A DNA stretch of 64,000 bases, taken from contig JAUIRK010000054.1 of the NCBI GenBank assembly GCA_030549495.1, forward strand, positions 558,001 through 622,000, read 5' to 3'. The notes below the pieces were generated by a model. The model did not search any database. It worked only from the letters and a program-made list of their open reading frames with translations, and was not told the origin of the DNA. Source of the DNA: Nectonema munidae (Eukaryota; Nematomorpha; Nectonematoida; Nectonematidae). The position numbers and the translations under genes are program-made. Positions within the stretch are counted from its first letter, which is position 1; each line of letters starts with the position of its first letter. Below, in pieces: positions 1-11,827 of the stretch.

Positions 1-1900
1 ATGATTCTTTTCTCTAGATTAAGTTGAAAAGATCTTTCTCTTTGTCAGGAATATTGCTACTAATAAACTTCATTTTGGAAATGTATTTGCTAAAATGGCA
101 TGTCTGATTTAGATTGTGTCAAGCTTTAACTCATTGACGACCAAATATAGGAGACGACTTTAGTGATTCTTATTTAGTTCCATTGGAAGTGAGAGTTTGT
201 CTGCTTCCTACCCTTTTGTAACATTCGTCTTAAATGGGCTACGGTCATCATTGTTCATAATGCTATGTCAACCCCCCTAAGTTCCAAGACTAACCGCGAA
301 TACTTGTACCGTTTCTGAAAGTAACTTATAGCAAATTATTTCGATTTTATGTTGAATTTCTATACTTTTTTGACTATTAATTTGAACATTTTTGCATCTT
401 TTAACCCATTTTAGAACTTTATTTAGATATTAATTATATGCTCAAACTTCTCTATACGAAAATGTTAGGTTCTTCTGTTTTATGTAACTTAAGTTTTAGA
501 AAATTACCTAAAGAGTTGCCAATAATTGTACAGAAATGGAACAAAAATTATGCTCATAACAAAAAAATTAAAATCCTGAGTACTTGAGCTTTTCATATAA
601 GAAAAATGTTCTTAACACAAAATTTAAAACATTTGTAGCTAAGATAATAAAATGAAGTAAATACACACATTTTATTTATTCAAATAAAGTTTACTAAATA
701 AAAATAACAAAGATGACCAAAACTTTAAAATAAGGTTTGATGAAAATAGAGATTGCACGAAATTGAGGATTAGTTATATCTTCTCTGATGCAGCATCTTC
801 CTTTTTATCATCTTCAAGAATTGTATCCTTAGTCTTTTTACAGGGTGTAAAAGCATAGTGATAAGAAGATGAGATTGTTTAAGTTGTAAAAAAGAAGAAA
901 AAATGTAAATTTGGCGAATCGGTAAATATTCCGCAAGTAGTTATATCTCTGCAAAAAATCGCGAATGCCGAACCACGAATGACTGAAGCCGTAAATGCTG
1001 AACCGCGAGTAAGCTGGTGTTCGCTGTATTTTGTTAAAAAACTCAACAGATTTAAAATTTTGAATAAGCATTTACTCTTCTCTCTAGCTCAAAAAGTGTA
1101 TAGGAATTTTTGTCTATGAACTTTGTACGTGGATCAAGATGAGTATATCTATTCCAGCTTTTCATTAATAACCTTTTTTCTTTTTTTTTTTATACTTTTT
1201 TTGTATCCGTGTGTATAGGTTGAGCAACATTCTTTGCTTGGTCTTCTATTTCATCAATCTGACACCGTCTCTCCATTTCAGAAATAAGGGATACCAAACT
1301 TTCATCCATCTTTAGGAATGGTTAAGTGTCCGTTTCAACTTTTGGAAGTTCTATGCTTGTCGCATGAAATCCTGTCAAAATCTTATAGCATATAATCTTA
1401 CAACGTTTTAGTGATTACATTTTTAATGAGGCATTCGCCTTCAAGCTTTGTAGCCTTTTTTAGTTTTCTGAGGGAGCATTTTTTTAAAGTTCACACTTTA
1501 TCCTATCGCCATGTAAAACTTTTTTTTAATAAAATTTATTCCAAAAATGAATACTACCGAGTAAAGTATTTTTTAAAAAATCCTTAAAAAGTGTCAACGC
1601 AACACAATTAATGTCACCAGAAGTTATAAATGCAGCCGCTTTAAAAACGCAATTTTAGCAACAGTTAATAATAAAAGGGTAAAAAGCAAGAAACTTTCCT
1701 AACTGACTTTTATCCAGAAAAACCAACCCTGTTTGTGTAATATCGCGATTAGAGTTCGGGTCCCTTTGGCATGAAGGGCAGATATGGCCTGTGTCAAAAT
1801 CTGGGCATAGTTGGTACTGAAAAAACATAAAATTTTAGTATTCTGTAAATTGATGAAATACGAATGAGATAATTTTTTACGATGCAAATCACGCTTCCCT
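1..1900. other. non-coding, nothing firm
   Basis: AT-rich. At 913-1020 a short GC-richer block repeats a GCGAATGCCGAACCACGAAT-like unit about three times with variation, probably a repeat-element remnant. No gene found. Confidence 0.4.
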
Positions 1901-1910
1901 TGACTTATGA

Positions 1911-2380
1911 GCAGAGCTGGGCAGTCAGAGGTAAAATGTCCGCCTTCGCGTGCCACTTGCGAATGTCAATAAACGCAACACCAATTCCTCGCTTTCTACT
2001 TCGACCAAAGAAGGTCAGTCACTCCACATCCTTGCAAAAACAAGCTATTTTTATTTTTTATTTAAATACTTGAAAAAGTATTCCCTGAGTATTCTCAGAG
2101 CTTCCGATTTTCCAACATTTTGCATCTTTTCAATTTGAGCAATATAAAGCAGAAGACGATTATAGTCTACTGTCACTCATGAATTCCACCTTTCAGTAAA
2201 CCTTACATCTTAACCAAATCTTCCTGCTTTATATGAAAATATTATGCATTTATAATTATTTTCTCTTTATTCTTAACTGTAGTTCACTTTTTTAATAATT
2301 AATTTTTTGAAAAAAATGGAGCCCCACGTCCAAATTTTTTTTAGGTGTGTCCCGCTCCAAAAAAAGCTTGGTCAACCCTG
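1911..2380. mobile_element. hAT-type MITE, 470 bp, perfect 8-bp TSD
   Basis: Flanked by identical ACTTATGA at 1903-1910 and 2381-2388. The right end read inward is CAGGGTTGACC; the left end begins (G)CAGAGCTGGGC. CAG starts and 8-bp duplications are hAT hallmarks. Internal sequence is non-coding. Confidence 0.75.
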
Positions 2381-3161
2381 ACTTATGACATGTATGGCAC
2401 AAAATGACAAAATAATGTTTCTGTTATTTAATTATATCAATTAAAGTTGGTCACACTGCTACCTTTTTGGCAACAGCGTGGTGGTAGAAGTGTAACCGTG
2501 GGCAAATCCTCCACTTCTGGGCCAAATGGAATTCAGATGCGCAATTATTTATCAAAGGGTTCGACAATGTATAAACAAATATTTTTTTCATTAGAATTGA
2601 ATGTAGTTTGAATTTCAATCATAGTTAAAATGTTCTCATCATAATTTTGAGATGGCTTATTTTTCATAATTAAGGATAAACCCAAAAAAGATGAACGGGT
2701 AATAGATCCATTTTCTTGAAATTATGAATGTCTAGAAGAATTTAAGAAGCTTTTATTGAAAATGGAATGAAAAATTCAAATTAAGGTTTAAAAAACGTTT
2801 AAGATTTCCCTATTTTTTACTTCATAGTGGGCGATTTATATAAAGAGGTTGACAACGCCGGAGTAGAGCACTCATGCCTATAATTACTTTACTGTCCATA
2901 CATCACTTGAGAGAAATAGGTGAAGCATCATAGTAACGTATTTTCTTGTCAATACTCGCATCTGATGAACATCTTTACTATTCTTTGAGGGTTTCTTTGA
3001 GCATGAGGTATTTAAGCTTATGACGTTAGTATTGATAATGATGACATTAGTCAGAGTCGGACATAAGAAAAAAACGCTATACTCATAAATTGCAGATTCG
3101 CGGCGACTTTGAAAGAATATCACCATAAAATGTGTATCTTCTACTGGAATGCTGTTTTAAA

Positions 3162-3311
3162 TCCAGAGATTTTTAGGTTTCTAATTAACAAAAAAATTCA
3201 TATCCTTTTTAACGTCCCGTTCTTACCATATGCCTATTAATTTCCGGTTTAAAAAATAAACGCTATTTTTATAAATGAACCGTGGTACTAGAACTCCAAT
3301 AAAAGTTTGTA
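3162..3311. repeat. direct repeat, first copy (about 150 bp)
   Basis: From CAGAGATTTTTAGGTTTC through AACTCCAATAAAAG. It is nearly identical to 3482-3613, apart from short gaps. The first copy lies just outside, and the second inside, the TIR element at 3342-3931. Confidence 0.85.
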
Positions 3312-3481
3312 CCTTAACTACGTCTGTTATATGCATGCGTGTTAAGGTGCACACAACACTCTCATAAAAAATTTTTTTTTATCCTTAGTATAATTTTTTT
3401 TCAATCAATAAAAAAAGAAAATAGTCAAAATATTAATAAGAAAAAAAATATATTTAAGGGGTCCACATGTCATTTGAATTA

Positions 3482-3613
3482 CAGAGATTTTTAGGTTTCT
3501 AATTCAAGAAAATTAATATCCTTTTTAACGTCCCGTTCTTACCATATGTCTATTAATTTACGGTTTAAAAAATAAACGCTATTTAACCGTGGTACTAGAA
3601 CTCCAATAAAAGA
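3482..3613. repeat. direct repeat, second copy
   Basis: Same unit as 3162-3311, sharing ATCCTTTTTAACGTCCCGTT and AAAAAATAAACGCTATTT, with two small deletions. Confidence 0.85.
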
Positions 3614-3694
3614 TTTTTTGTAAAACTGAAAAGGATCAGTACTAAAGTCAAATAGTAATCTTAGGATTGTTTTTAAAGCTGTTTGTTGACCCCT

Positions 3695-3808
3695 TTAACC
3701 CGTTAACAACCAGAATAATCAGACGATATCTAATGTAAAGCAGAAGATTTGTATTAAAGAGCTTTGATAAACGCAGACGATTTTATTTTTGTAAAGTTAA
3801 CGAGTTAA
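3695..3808 (+). mobile_element. TTAA-flanked GCAGACGA MITE, subtype A
   Basis: TTAA at both ends, with termini TTAACCCGTTAAC and GTTAACGAGTTAA. Internal CAGACGATATCTAATGTAAA and AAACGCAGACGA. TTAA duplication and CCC start fit a piggyBac-mobilised non-autonomous element. Nested in the 590-bp element. Confidence 0.75.
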
Positions 3809-4040
3809 TATGATTCAAAACTTTTCAAATTTTACAGATTGTTAAAAACTACAAAAGGAAGAAAAAAATAAACCGAGGACAGGGTGAAAATTGAAATTTT
3901 TAAAAATTATGGGCCGTTGTGTGCACCCTAATGCGTGTGAAACATGCAAATAAACACTACCAACGCGTCACACTGCTACAGTGGCATTGCCCAACACCTA
4001 CACGGTGAAACGTTTTCGTTATGGTTAACTTCGTGTAGGC

Positions 4041-4321
4041 CAGGGATCGGCAAACTTTTTCACCCATCGACCCCTTCATAGGACATTTGTTCTCACATCA
4101 ACCCCCACCCCACATAGAAATGTTTCATAAAAACATTAATCAATGTCCAACAATTGCGAGAAAAAATATAAACCAAAAATGTCTCATATACCCTACACTA
4201 TACAATGTCCTAAGCTATGTTTTAAAAGGAAAAGGAGATTTATAACCACTATAAAATATAAATGAAGCATAGCACAATTTGGTAAGTTTGTCAATTTTAT
4301 CGACCAATTTGCCGACCCCTG
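4041..4321. mobile_element. hAT-type MITE, 281 bp
   Basis: Left CAGGGATCGGCAAACT; right end read inward CAGGGGTCGGCAAATT. A weak 8-bp duplication (GTGTAGGC versus CTGTAAGC, 6 of 8, offset by two) flanks it. Non-coding. Confidence 0.7.
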
Positions 4322-4454
4322 AACTGTAAGCCAAAGTAGCGTTTTTGTTGTAATGAAGACTTTTGTTGAGTTGAGTGCTTAGGGCAGTGCTTGCCAATCA
4401 AACCAAACACTTCGTAATGACAGTGTGTACTTATACATGAGAATCTACTGTAGA

Positions 4455-4585
4455 TTGCGATGGTTGCCCATTTGATTGTAGAAATACCTCTGAGCCTCAG
4501 TTCGATTCACACAAATGTGAATATCAATTTGGATCTAACTGATGGGAGCCAAAGAGGTGGAAACCGGTATTGGATTGCCCTGCCT
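4455..4585 (+). repeat. tRNA-derived SINE, older copy
   Basis: Contains a B-box-like CAGTTCGATTC at about 4498 and an A-box region near 4459. The body GGAGCCAAAGAGGTGGAAAC and GGTATTGGATTG matches the copy at 22026-22166 in order and spacing. Confidence 0.65.
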
Positions 4586-4866
4586 GGCATTGTAAGAACG
4601 TTAATCAATTTTGCTAACCACTTCCAATCGTCGTAATATAGTAGTTACATATCCTAAAAGTGAAAGTGTCAATCAAATTACACAAAAATATTAAGGCAAT
4701 TTCATGAAGGTCGCTATTTATGGGAAAATAAGCCAAGAATTTTGTATTAATGATAATCACTCCTGAAAATCGGTTAGCGCGACTTTTTAGAACTATAATT
4801 TGGTGGTAAATTGATAAAATTAATATGGGATTGTTGAATTAATTTAGATGAAGCACCACAGTCTTC

Positions 4867-4984
4867 TTAACCCGTTATCGGCCAGAATATGCAGACGATA
4901 TCTAATGTAAAGCAGAAGATTTGTATTAAAAGGCATTTATAAAAGCAGACGATTCATATTTTTGTAAAGTCGATAACCGGTTAA
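4867..4984 (+). mobile_element. TTAA-flanked GCAGACGA MITE, subtype A
   Basis: TTAACCCGTTATCGGCCAG start, TCGATAACCGGTTAA end; shares CAGACGATATCTAATGTAAA and CAGAAGATTTGTATTAAA with the copy at 3695-3808. Confidence 0.8.
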
Positions 4985-4999
4985 TATGATTGATCGCTT

Positions 5000-6260
5000 T
5001 ATTTTTCCTAAAAATTGCAACTATAAAAACGTATCTATTGATGTCTTCAACTGAAGTCTTTTTTGAAAAGTAGGTAGGTTCCTTTTTTGAAAAATTTCCT
5101 GCAGCTCTACATTTTTTGGAAATTGTTCTATAGCTTGTATGCTCTCACGATGTTAATTTGCTCACAACCGTTATGAATATGAAAAGTAAATAACATAAAG
5201 ATTCAGAAATGCACTTTCTATCCAGAATTCGGATTAAGCTCGCATTGACTTATACTTCCTATTGATTTTAAAATTGATGAAAGTCAAGAATGTGAAGCTA
5301 TCGAAAAAGCGCTTCTATGAGTAGAAGTAGCAAAGAAGGAAAAATGACCAGAGTTGCTTTTTCAAGCATAGAAAAGTTGGATGTGGTAGACTTGAAGATT
5401 AATCTAGAATATTTGGTGCTAATGAGAAGGAAAGGTTAGTCTTCTTATACGTTACCTTGTGCTCCATAAAAGCGTGAAGTGTTGAAAGATAAAGAGCTTT
5501 TTCTGCTTCTGTATTTCTATTCCAACTCTTCGCTCAATTATTTATGCAAAAGGATTGAATGCTGTATGCTGCTTTCTAAGAATCCAGATCCAAATAAAAT
5601 ACATTTTAACAGAGGTAGAAGAAATTGCTGAAACACAATGAAACATGTGTATGAACATAACTTTGATTTCAAAAAATAAATGAAAACTCACGGCTCCCTT
5701 TCTTTCCTTCAGCGCTTGCTCTTTCACCACTTCAGACAAGTACTTTCTTGAACATGATGCTTTTGCGTGTATACTCTATTTTATTCTTATCAGGTTAATT
5801 ACGCACTCTTGCAAAAGTTTCAAACTTCAAATTTTACGCGTTATCAATGAAAATGCGTACATTTTTCTTAAAAACTGTTATTCGTGCATGCTCTTTGTAG
5901 AGATAAGAACCAAGGAATGATAAGTCCGTGTTCATCTCCATTCTTTGAATGCTGATAGAAAGATCGCATTTATCTTGAATTGTCAATTTTAGAGGAAAAA
6001 TAAAGAAATATGGCAACTAATCTAGAACTTTTTTAATGAATAACAAACCATTTGGTTATTTTTCATTCCTGTTCTACATAGCAAATTCTATCTATTTTTG
6101 AAAGTGTGCTTCTCTCAAATATAGACAACAAATAACTCGTGAATGCATCTTTAAGAATCATAGTGATTTTTTGATAAAAAGTGCCAAGAGGTTAAGGTAT
6201 ATTAAAGCTAACGAAAATAAGGGCATTCGCTGGAAAAGCTTTGGTTTATCACGAGCACAT
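5000..6260. other. non-coding, nothing firm
   Basis: No supported exon. The bases flanking the 6270-6564 MITE (about 6200-6269 and 6573-6605) are GC-richer and may be an interrupted unique sequence. Confidence 0.35.
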
Positions 6261-6269
6261 TCCTGTGAC

Positions 6270-6564
6270 CAGTGGGGGGTCCAGAAATCTTTTGTGGGGG
6301 GGGGGGGGGGTATACTAATATTATCAAAATATTTTACACATTTAATTAGGGAAGAAATTTGAAAACGTATGTAAAATAAATGATTAAAATTATATTACAA
6401 AGTCTTTTCTTCTTTCTTTTTGCTTTGAAAATCGATCAATGACTTCATCAATTTTGATTTCTATTTTAGGGTGGACTCCAACCTTAATTTTTCTTGAATA
6501 GATTGCTGGTGGGGGGTATGCATCGCCCCTATCCCCCCCCCCCCCCCCTCTCGGTCCACCCCTG
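6270..6564. mobile_element. hAT-type MITE, 295 bp, perfect 8-bp TSD, G/C-run ends
   Basis: CCTGTGAC is repeated exactly at 6262-6269 and 6565-6572. Left end CAGTGGGGGGTCCAG; right end read inward CAGGGGTGGACC. A run of about 13 G lies near the left end and about 18 C near the right end. The interior is AT-rich and non-coding. Confidence 0.82.
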
Positions 6565-6572
6565 CCTGTGAC

Positions 6573-7880
6573 TAGCTCCTTTGGCAGAGGTGCCCTATGG
6601 TCCATCAAAAAACGATTTTAGTAGATCACCGTTGTATTTAACTAGACTCCTTTTTTGAAGTCATTGATATAATTGCAACGTTGCCCTTGCTAGATACAAG
6701 GAAAATAAGGACTTCAATAAATCTATTTTTAAAAATCAAGCTTTCAAAATCACAACCCGATACAAACATACTTCTTGTCCAAAGAATTTGAAAGCGCCTT
6801 GGATATCAGACCGTTTGAATCGTCATAATCCTTATTTCCTCTCCTTTTTCTAAGTCTGATTGTGAAGAGATGATAGCTATACACTTTTCAGTTCTATTTC
6901 CTTTTTTGCATTTTCATTTTGTATTTTTGAATGACTGAATTACAAAATAGAATTTCAAAAGGCGAAATTGAAGTAAAGTGGATTTATGTTCTATCTTTAG
7001 TTATGATTTTGGACGCAAAATACGGAGATGTTTTTATCGATGATTCTCTACAAGGTTTTGATAACCGATAATCCCTTATATTTCTGGTTAGGTTAACTCT
7101 TTTTGAAATAAAAAAGTCGCATGTATGATTGTATATACAACTTATTAATGATATCTTTTGCTATTATCATTTTTTAAATCATTTAAAACGTATATAGCAT
7201 ATATTTGCTTGCCTAACTTTTACCAACGTATGCCCTGGTCCAGTAGTATACTTTTCAAATAAGCATCGCCTTCAGAACATCATCACAAACGGTATATCTT
7301 GCGGTTTTCTCTTTTAAACTAAACTGTTTTCTTTCAAAATTATTTTTTTCTGTAAATGATAAAGAAATTTCATAAAGAAAGGCGGGTGAAGCTTAACTTA
7401 GAGTTCGACATTCTTAACTTGGGATCGAGCGCGAGGTATTGCAAGGTACCAATAAAATTTACCGATTCTATTCTGCTTCCGATATTTAAAGATCAGGATT
7501 ATGGATTCCGATTAATCCTCTCATCACTACTCTAGATGTTACATACAAGATTTGCACAAGTTCAAGAGTTGGTGTTTGTGAAGCGCCTCGAATCTTGATC
7601 TTTAAACCCATTATGCTAAAATGTTTCCCCAACTTTGATCTAATACAAAATATACTATCATAGACTCATTTACTCACTCTTCATCAGAAACAAAAGTACA
7701 CTTGTAGACACGTGATTATTATCTCTGAGAGAAGGTATTTTTAGGTATAATTAATTGTTCACCTTCTAAAATTTTAGAATAGAAAAATTTCTCAAGAGAT
7801 TTGTAGTGTTGAGAGTGAAACCCATTTGAATGGAAATTCAATAAAATGATTAACTTTAAAAAAATAAAATATTTGAAAAG
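6573..7880. other. non-coding, nothing seen
   Basis: AT-rich, stops in all frames, no repeat ends recognised. Confidence 0.4.
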
Positions 7881-7884
7881 ATAT

Positions 7885-8130
7885 TCAAAAATAAATTGAG
7901 ATCTTTCTTCCAAGGTGTACAAAAAATATTTGTTTTTTACTTAAAGTTTCAAGAAAGCGAACCCTTACATGCTTTGCAACAACTTGGTTTACTTTGATAA
8001 AATTACGTTTCTTTTTTTTATATAAATTTTCTAATGCATCGTATATTTTTGAATCGCGAATGTAGCTCACACCCTTTTCTTTCTTGGGAAATTTTTGTTT
8101 GAGTTTTAAATTCATTCTTTCTAGCAACAA
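7885..8130 (-). CDS. unrecognised 81-codon ORF, possible exon
   Basis: Minus strand, no stops, rich in Lys: after KLKQKFPKKEKGVSY it reads IRDSKIYDALENLYKKK and VVAKHVRVRFLETL. The amphipathic, charged character suggests coding rather than chance. There is no clear splice pair and no domain I can name. It could be an exon of a minus-strand gene or a transposon scrap. Confidence 0.25.
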   Translation of the reverse strand: MLLERMNLKLKQKFPKKEKGVSYIRDSKIYDALENLYKKKKRNFIKVNQVVAKHVRVRFLETLSKKQIFFVHLGRKISIYF

Positions 8131-10000
8131 AATAGATGTTACAAAATTGTGAAATATTTAGATAGAGAATTATATGCCAATTATATGAAGTTTTGTTGTA
8201 ATCAATACTCAAATCATATGCATGGATAACTTGAGCTTAACAAAATAGCTAATAGATTCTTTTTAGGAAAGTAACAAGGAAGGATCGTATTTTTATATTT
8301 TCATTAGGTGTTTTGAAGATTATAAGATTCTTCTGTGGGATGAACTTGGAAATTCTTTTCTAGGTCTATTTTAAAACTCTTTCTGTATTGTAGCAATGTG
8401 TCACCTTTATCACAACATTTTAAGTAGGGTTAATTCTCTAGTTCCGTCTCAGCTCCACTATATAGAATTGGATCGAGAGTATACCGGTTTTTGTTTCACA
8501 CCACACTTAGAAAAACCTATTCTGCAATGTGCATAAAACTAGTTTCAACTTAAAAATTATTAGATAAGCTAACGCAACAAAGCAGATATAATCCTATCTT
8601 AACCAGTAAGGAGCCTCTAGTTCTATTAGTTACTGCTGGATCGCACCCAAAACCACTTGAATGATTGTTTAACTTTAAAGATAAAAAGCTTATTTTTTTC
8701 AAGTTTAAATATTTGACTAAAAGTTCTCCACCAAAAAAAGTTTTGATAAAATTTGAAGAGCATTTCGGAAAAATAAGGATATCATAAATAATTTTTGCAA
8801 AATGTAATAAAATATGAAATCGAGGAAATTTGTTTTATACAAAAGATATATTTTGCATTTTAACACTGGTTCAAAACACTAGTAGCTTGTTGTTGCCCTT
8901 TGGCTTATGTGTGATGGCGCTTCAAAAAGTTTTCTCCTTCAAAAGCAAAATGAGTTTTTTTACTATATAAATGTCTTCTCAAATAAGACAAGAAAAGAGA
9001 CATGGTCGCCAAAGTTTGCTCTGCTTCTAAAAATAAATGAACTTTTAACAGAAAAAACGTCAATGGGTATTCTGGTTAGGGTGTATCCTCAGCCTGTCAG
9101 TTTTATTCAAAGACTTCTAATTCTTAGTTTAAATCACAAGTAAATAAAAAGTTAAAATTAAAATCACAAGTCAACTAGGACAAACCACCCTCACGCATAA
9201 CGCAAAGATGTTTGCTGTATCACTTTGTATTTCACAAAGAATTCCCTCATTTTTTTGAACTCTTTTTTGTTTTTGATATTTCAAATTGTTAACAAAGAGT
9301 TGTAAACATCACTCTCGTTAGTGTTGGGCTCCAATCTCAAGAATTCTACAGTTACCTAAAAATGTTTTTATAATTTTTGTAAAAAAAAATCTAAAATTTA
9401 ACATTTCTTGATTGGAATGAATCACAATCTAAAAGTTTTGCTGAATAATAGCGAATATTCTAATGGCAAATTTGAGATCTAATCGATTTTAACCACATGC
9501 ATTTCTGGATTTTCATTCCGAAACTCGTTTTTCATCCAAAAAATATGTGATTTGAGTGCTTCAATGTCTTCATCAGCACTTCGAACGAAAAATTACTTTT
9601 GATTGGATGAGCACTTTTTCCGTTATAATTTGGATAAAAAAATTTTGAAATACTTTTTCATTTCCTTGCTTTTACGTCTTAAAAATCTGTCTTTATTTTT
9701 TCTCTGATTTTTGCAGTACTTGTTCTTCCTTTTTTCTTTTCAAAAAACGTAAAACTAAAAATTGATAAATGAATAAAAAACTCATTATTTAATTTATTTT
9801 CCAAAATATTGATTTACTTTTCAAGAATTAGCAGCAAGCACAATAACTTCCATCTGAATATACCCATCTGAAGGGGATATCTGTAACATAAAAAGTAAAT
9901 TTAGTAAATATAAGTTTGCTTACATAAACTTACATTCCAAATCTTTGAAATATCCGTTTTGTCTTTATGTTTACAGTAAATATGTTCTACTATTATTGAT
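8131..10000. other. non-coding, one weak ORF
   Basis: A 78-codon plus-strand ORF at 8907-9143 has no recognisable motif and AT-driven codons; not called. Otherwise featureless. Confidence 0.35.
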
Positions 10001-10008
10001 CCGGTATT

Positions 10009-10414
10009 TAAACGAGACATGATAATGAGTTTGCATCGTCAGGCAAATCACTCCACTCATTTAAAAGCTCTCCGAGTGAAGTAGATTTCACGATCTTGTT
10101 CTGGAAAGATTCAGGCTTAAATTTATAACATTGGCATCTTCAAATTCTTTGAGAGAACGCAGGAAAAATTTAGTTCTACGCGCATCTTTTTCTTTAGGAT
10201 ATTGAGGATTGATATCCTTCATTTCTTTTAATCCTGTAATAAAGTGAAGGTAAATGTATGAATTTCATGCTTTCAGGATATGTAAGATTTCTCATACCGT
10301 ACGAATTTTTAGTGAAAGCTTTTCGATTTTTCAACTTTTTTCTTCTTTTTGGCCTAATAACTTCCATTGATTTTATTTCCTTATGCAAGCATGGGTCTAA
10401 TTAATGATTTTAAC
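10009..10414 (-). CDS. unrecognised gene, two to three exons, 3' end
   Basis: Minus strand. Exon 1 (about 10414 to 10297) follows an ATTAATTAG acceptor and reads PCLHKEIKSMEVIRP, a basic run KRRKKLKNRK, and KNSYG to a G|GTATGA donor. A 64-nt intron ends in TTTATTACAG. Exon 2 reads LKEMKDINPQYPKEKD, then RRTKFFLRSLKEFEDAN. The frame then meets a stop, but a shifted frame starting at TTTCCAG|AAC continues KIVKSTSLGELLNEWSD, LPDDANSLSCLV and TAA. The two parts are in phase if a 29-nt GT-AG segment is removed; otherwise there is a frameshift. Composition is soluble, charged and protein-like. I do not recognise the family. Confidence 0.5.
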
Positions 10415-11600
10415 AAGTAAACGGCGACATTTACATAATTAATTTTTACTCTTTTCAAAGCTTTTGTGAGGCTATTTCCACCAGCAAAATACCAGCTTGG
10501 GGAGGACAGCCTAATACCCAAGTTGAGGGTTGGATCAAAGACATTTGCATTTATAATAGTAATTAAATACAAATTTGATGTGATTGTATATTGTGTAAAA
10601 TGTAATGATGAATACAAGATTATGACGTATCACATCATACACGACTGCATATCAATAGAAGCAACTCAAAATTCGCTCCACAGAATAGTGAAGCTGCGCT
10701 ATAAGTATTGCGTATATCGAAATGGAGAATACATTCATGTGTTCATTTGATACGCTCTCTATAACATGTGTAAGTTTATGAAAAAGGTATTTGAATAGAC
10801 ATTCTTGGCTTTGATGATGTAGGTATTTGTATTGCATTTCAAAATTTGCAGCGAGAGCATTTGCATTTGAGACTCGAAAATAAGTACAGTTGACTATCAT
10901 CAAATCGGAATGCTTGGGATTCGGCCTTTCCGAATTAGGGATGCTTCTTATTTTAATAAAAAAATCACACTTTGCTTACTCCATTTCTCTCAGTATAAAC
11001 TTGACCCGATCAATGAATGCAGAGAAATTCTGACATTTCTCTCGATTCAATGTCAGATGACAGTTTGATACTAAAAGTACAACAAAAAGTGATTGCACAT
11101 TAAAATTTGTAGGTTAATTTCTAGATGTTCTGATTCTACTGGGTGTAAACAATTTTTGAAGATTTTTTTTAAACTTATTCTTTTAGGTGCTTTGCTATTA
11201 CTTTTTAATTAGACTCATTAGTTCTTCTTCATTTATGTAACTTTTATTTCCTAAGCCTTCAAGAAGCGCAGTTGCTAATTGAATCAAGGATTTAATAATT
11301 TTACAAAATGAAAGATGACCGAAATAATCAACGAAGGTCCGAATTAGTGATTTCCGGTTTGGAGGTAGTCAACTGTATTTGATCCAACCCTGCTCAAACT
11401 ACTATTTATTTCATTTACTACGCCAAAATCTATCACATTGTTGTACAAATTTTTACACTGATCACGAGTGAAATCTATTGCATTAGTGTGCAATCAACCA
11501 CCTAAAATGGGAAATGTATTTTATTTAACCAATGAAAACACTGGAAATTGTTGATCGACAGATACTAGATTGGTTGATTGCCACGCTGTATTCAATGCTT
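10415..11600. other. non-coding, possible upstream exons unresolved
   Basis: ORFs on both strands at 10.38-10.9 kb overlap one another and lack splice-consistent borders. Upstream GTF2H3 exons should lie before 11654 but could not be shown. Confidence 0.35.
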
Positions 11601-11653
11601 TTCAAAGGGTATTTATAATTCGTCTTTAATTTTTGTTCTTTTCTTTCATGCAG

Positions 11654-11827
11654 ATACAAATACAAGTGCTCAAATCCTCTTGATTAAAACAAGCTCTCGG
11701 CCGTCCTCTAGTGGGTATCAGTATTTCATGGCCTCTGTTTTCTCGTGTCAAAAAGTTTTGGTCCACATAGACTCACTTGCTCTAGGCTCTCATTGTCAAA
11801 TGCTTCAACAAGCATCATGCCTTACAG
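11654..11827 (+). CDS. GTF2H3: TFIIH p34 subunit-like (GTF2H3/Tfb4), internal exon of vWA-like domain
   Basis: Acceptor TTCTTTCATGCAG, donor G|GTAGCA; 174 nt, phase 1 in and phase 1 out. Encodes AQILLIKTSS then YQYFMASVFSCQKVLVHID and MLQQASCLTG. Family pattern: the human protein has RILVIKA....LQYMNFMNVIFAAQKQ followed by LQQACDITGG. p34 is a core TFIIH subunit acting with p44 in nucleotide excision repair and transcription initiation in the nucleus. The exon carries the last beta-alpha units of the vWA-like fold. Its 3' phase (G|) fits the next exon's AC start to give Asp. No upstream exon could be confirmed in the window, so the N-terminal half is missing or unresolved. Confidence 0.85.

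Larger units (their letters stand above)
3342..3931. mobile_element. 590-bp TIR element flanked by TGCGTG duplication
   Basis: Left end TTAAGGTGCACACAAC; right end read inward TTAGGGTGCACACAAC (15 of 16 identical). TGCGTG occurs immediately before (3336-3341) and after (3932-3937). It contains the second direct repeat copy and a nested TTAA MITE. Superfamily not assigned; no transposase. Confidence 0.7.

Noticed and set aside
8907-9143. 78-codon plus-strand ORF
   Set aside because: AT-driven composition, no motif, no splice-consistent borders.
11577-11608. LPRCIQCFSK before a GT donor, in phase with the GTF2H3 exon at 11654
   Set aside because: It resembles the family and would leave a 45-nt intron, but a stop lies directly upstream in that frame and no acceptor separates them.
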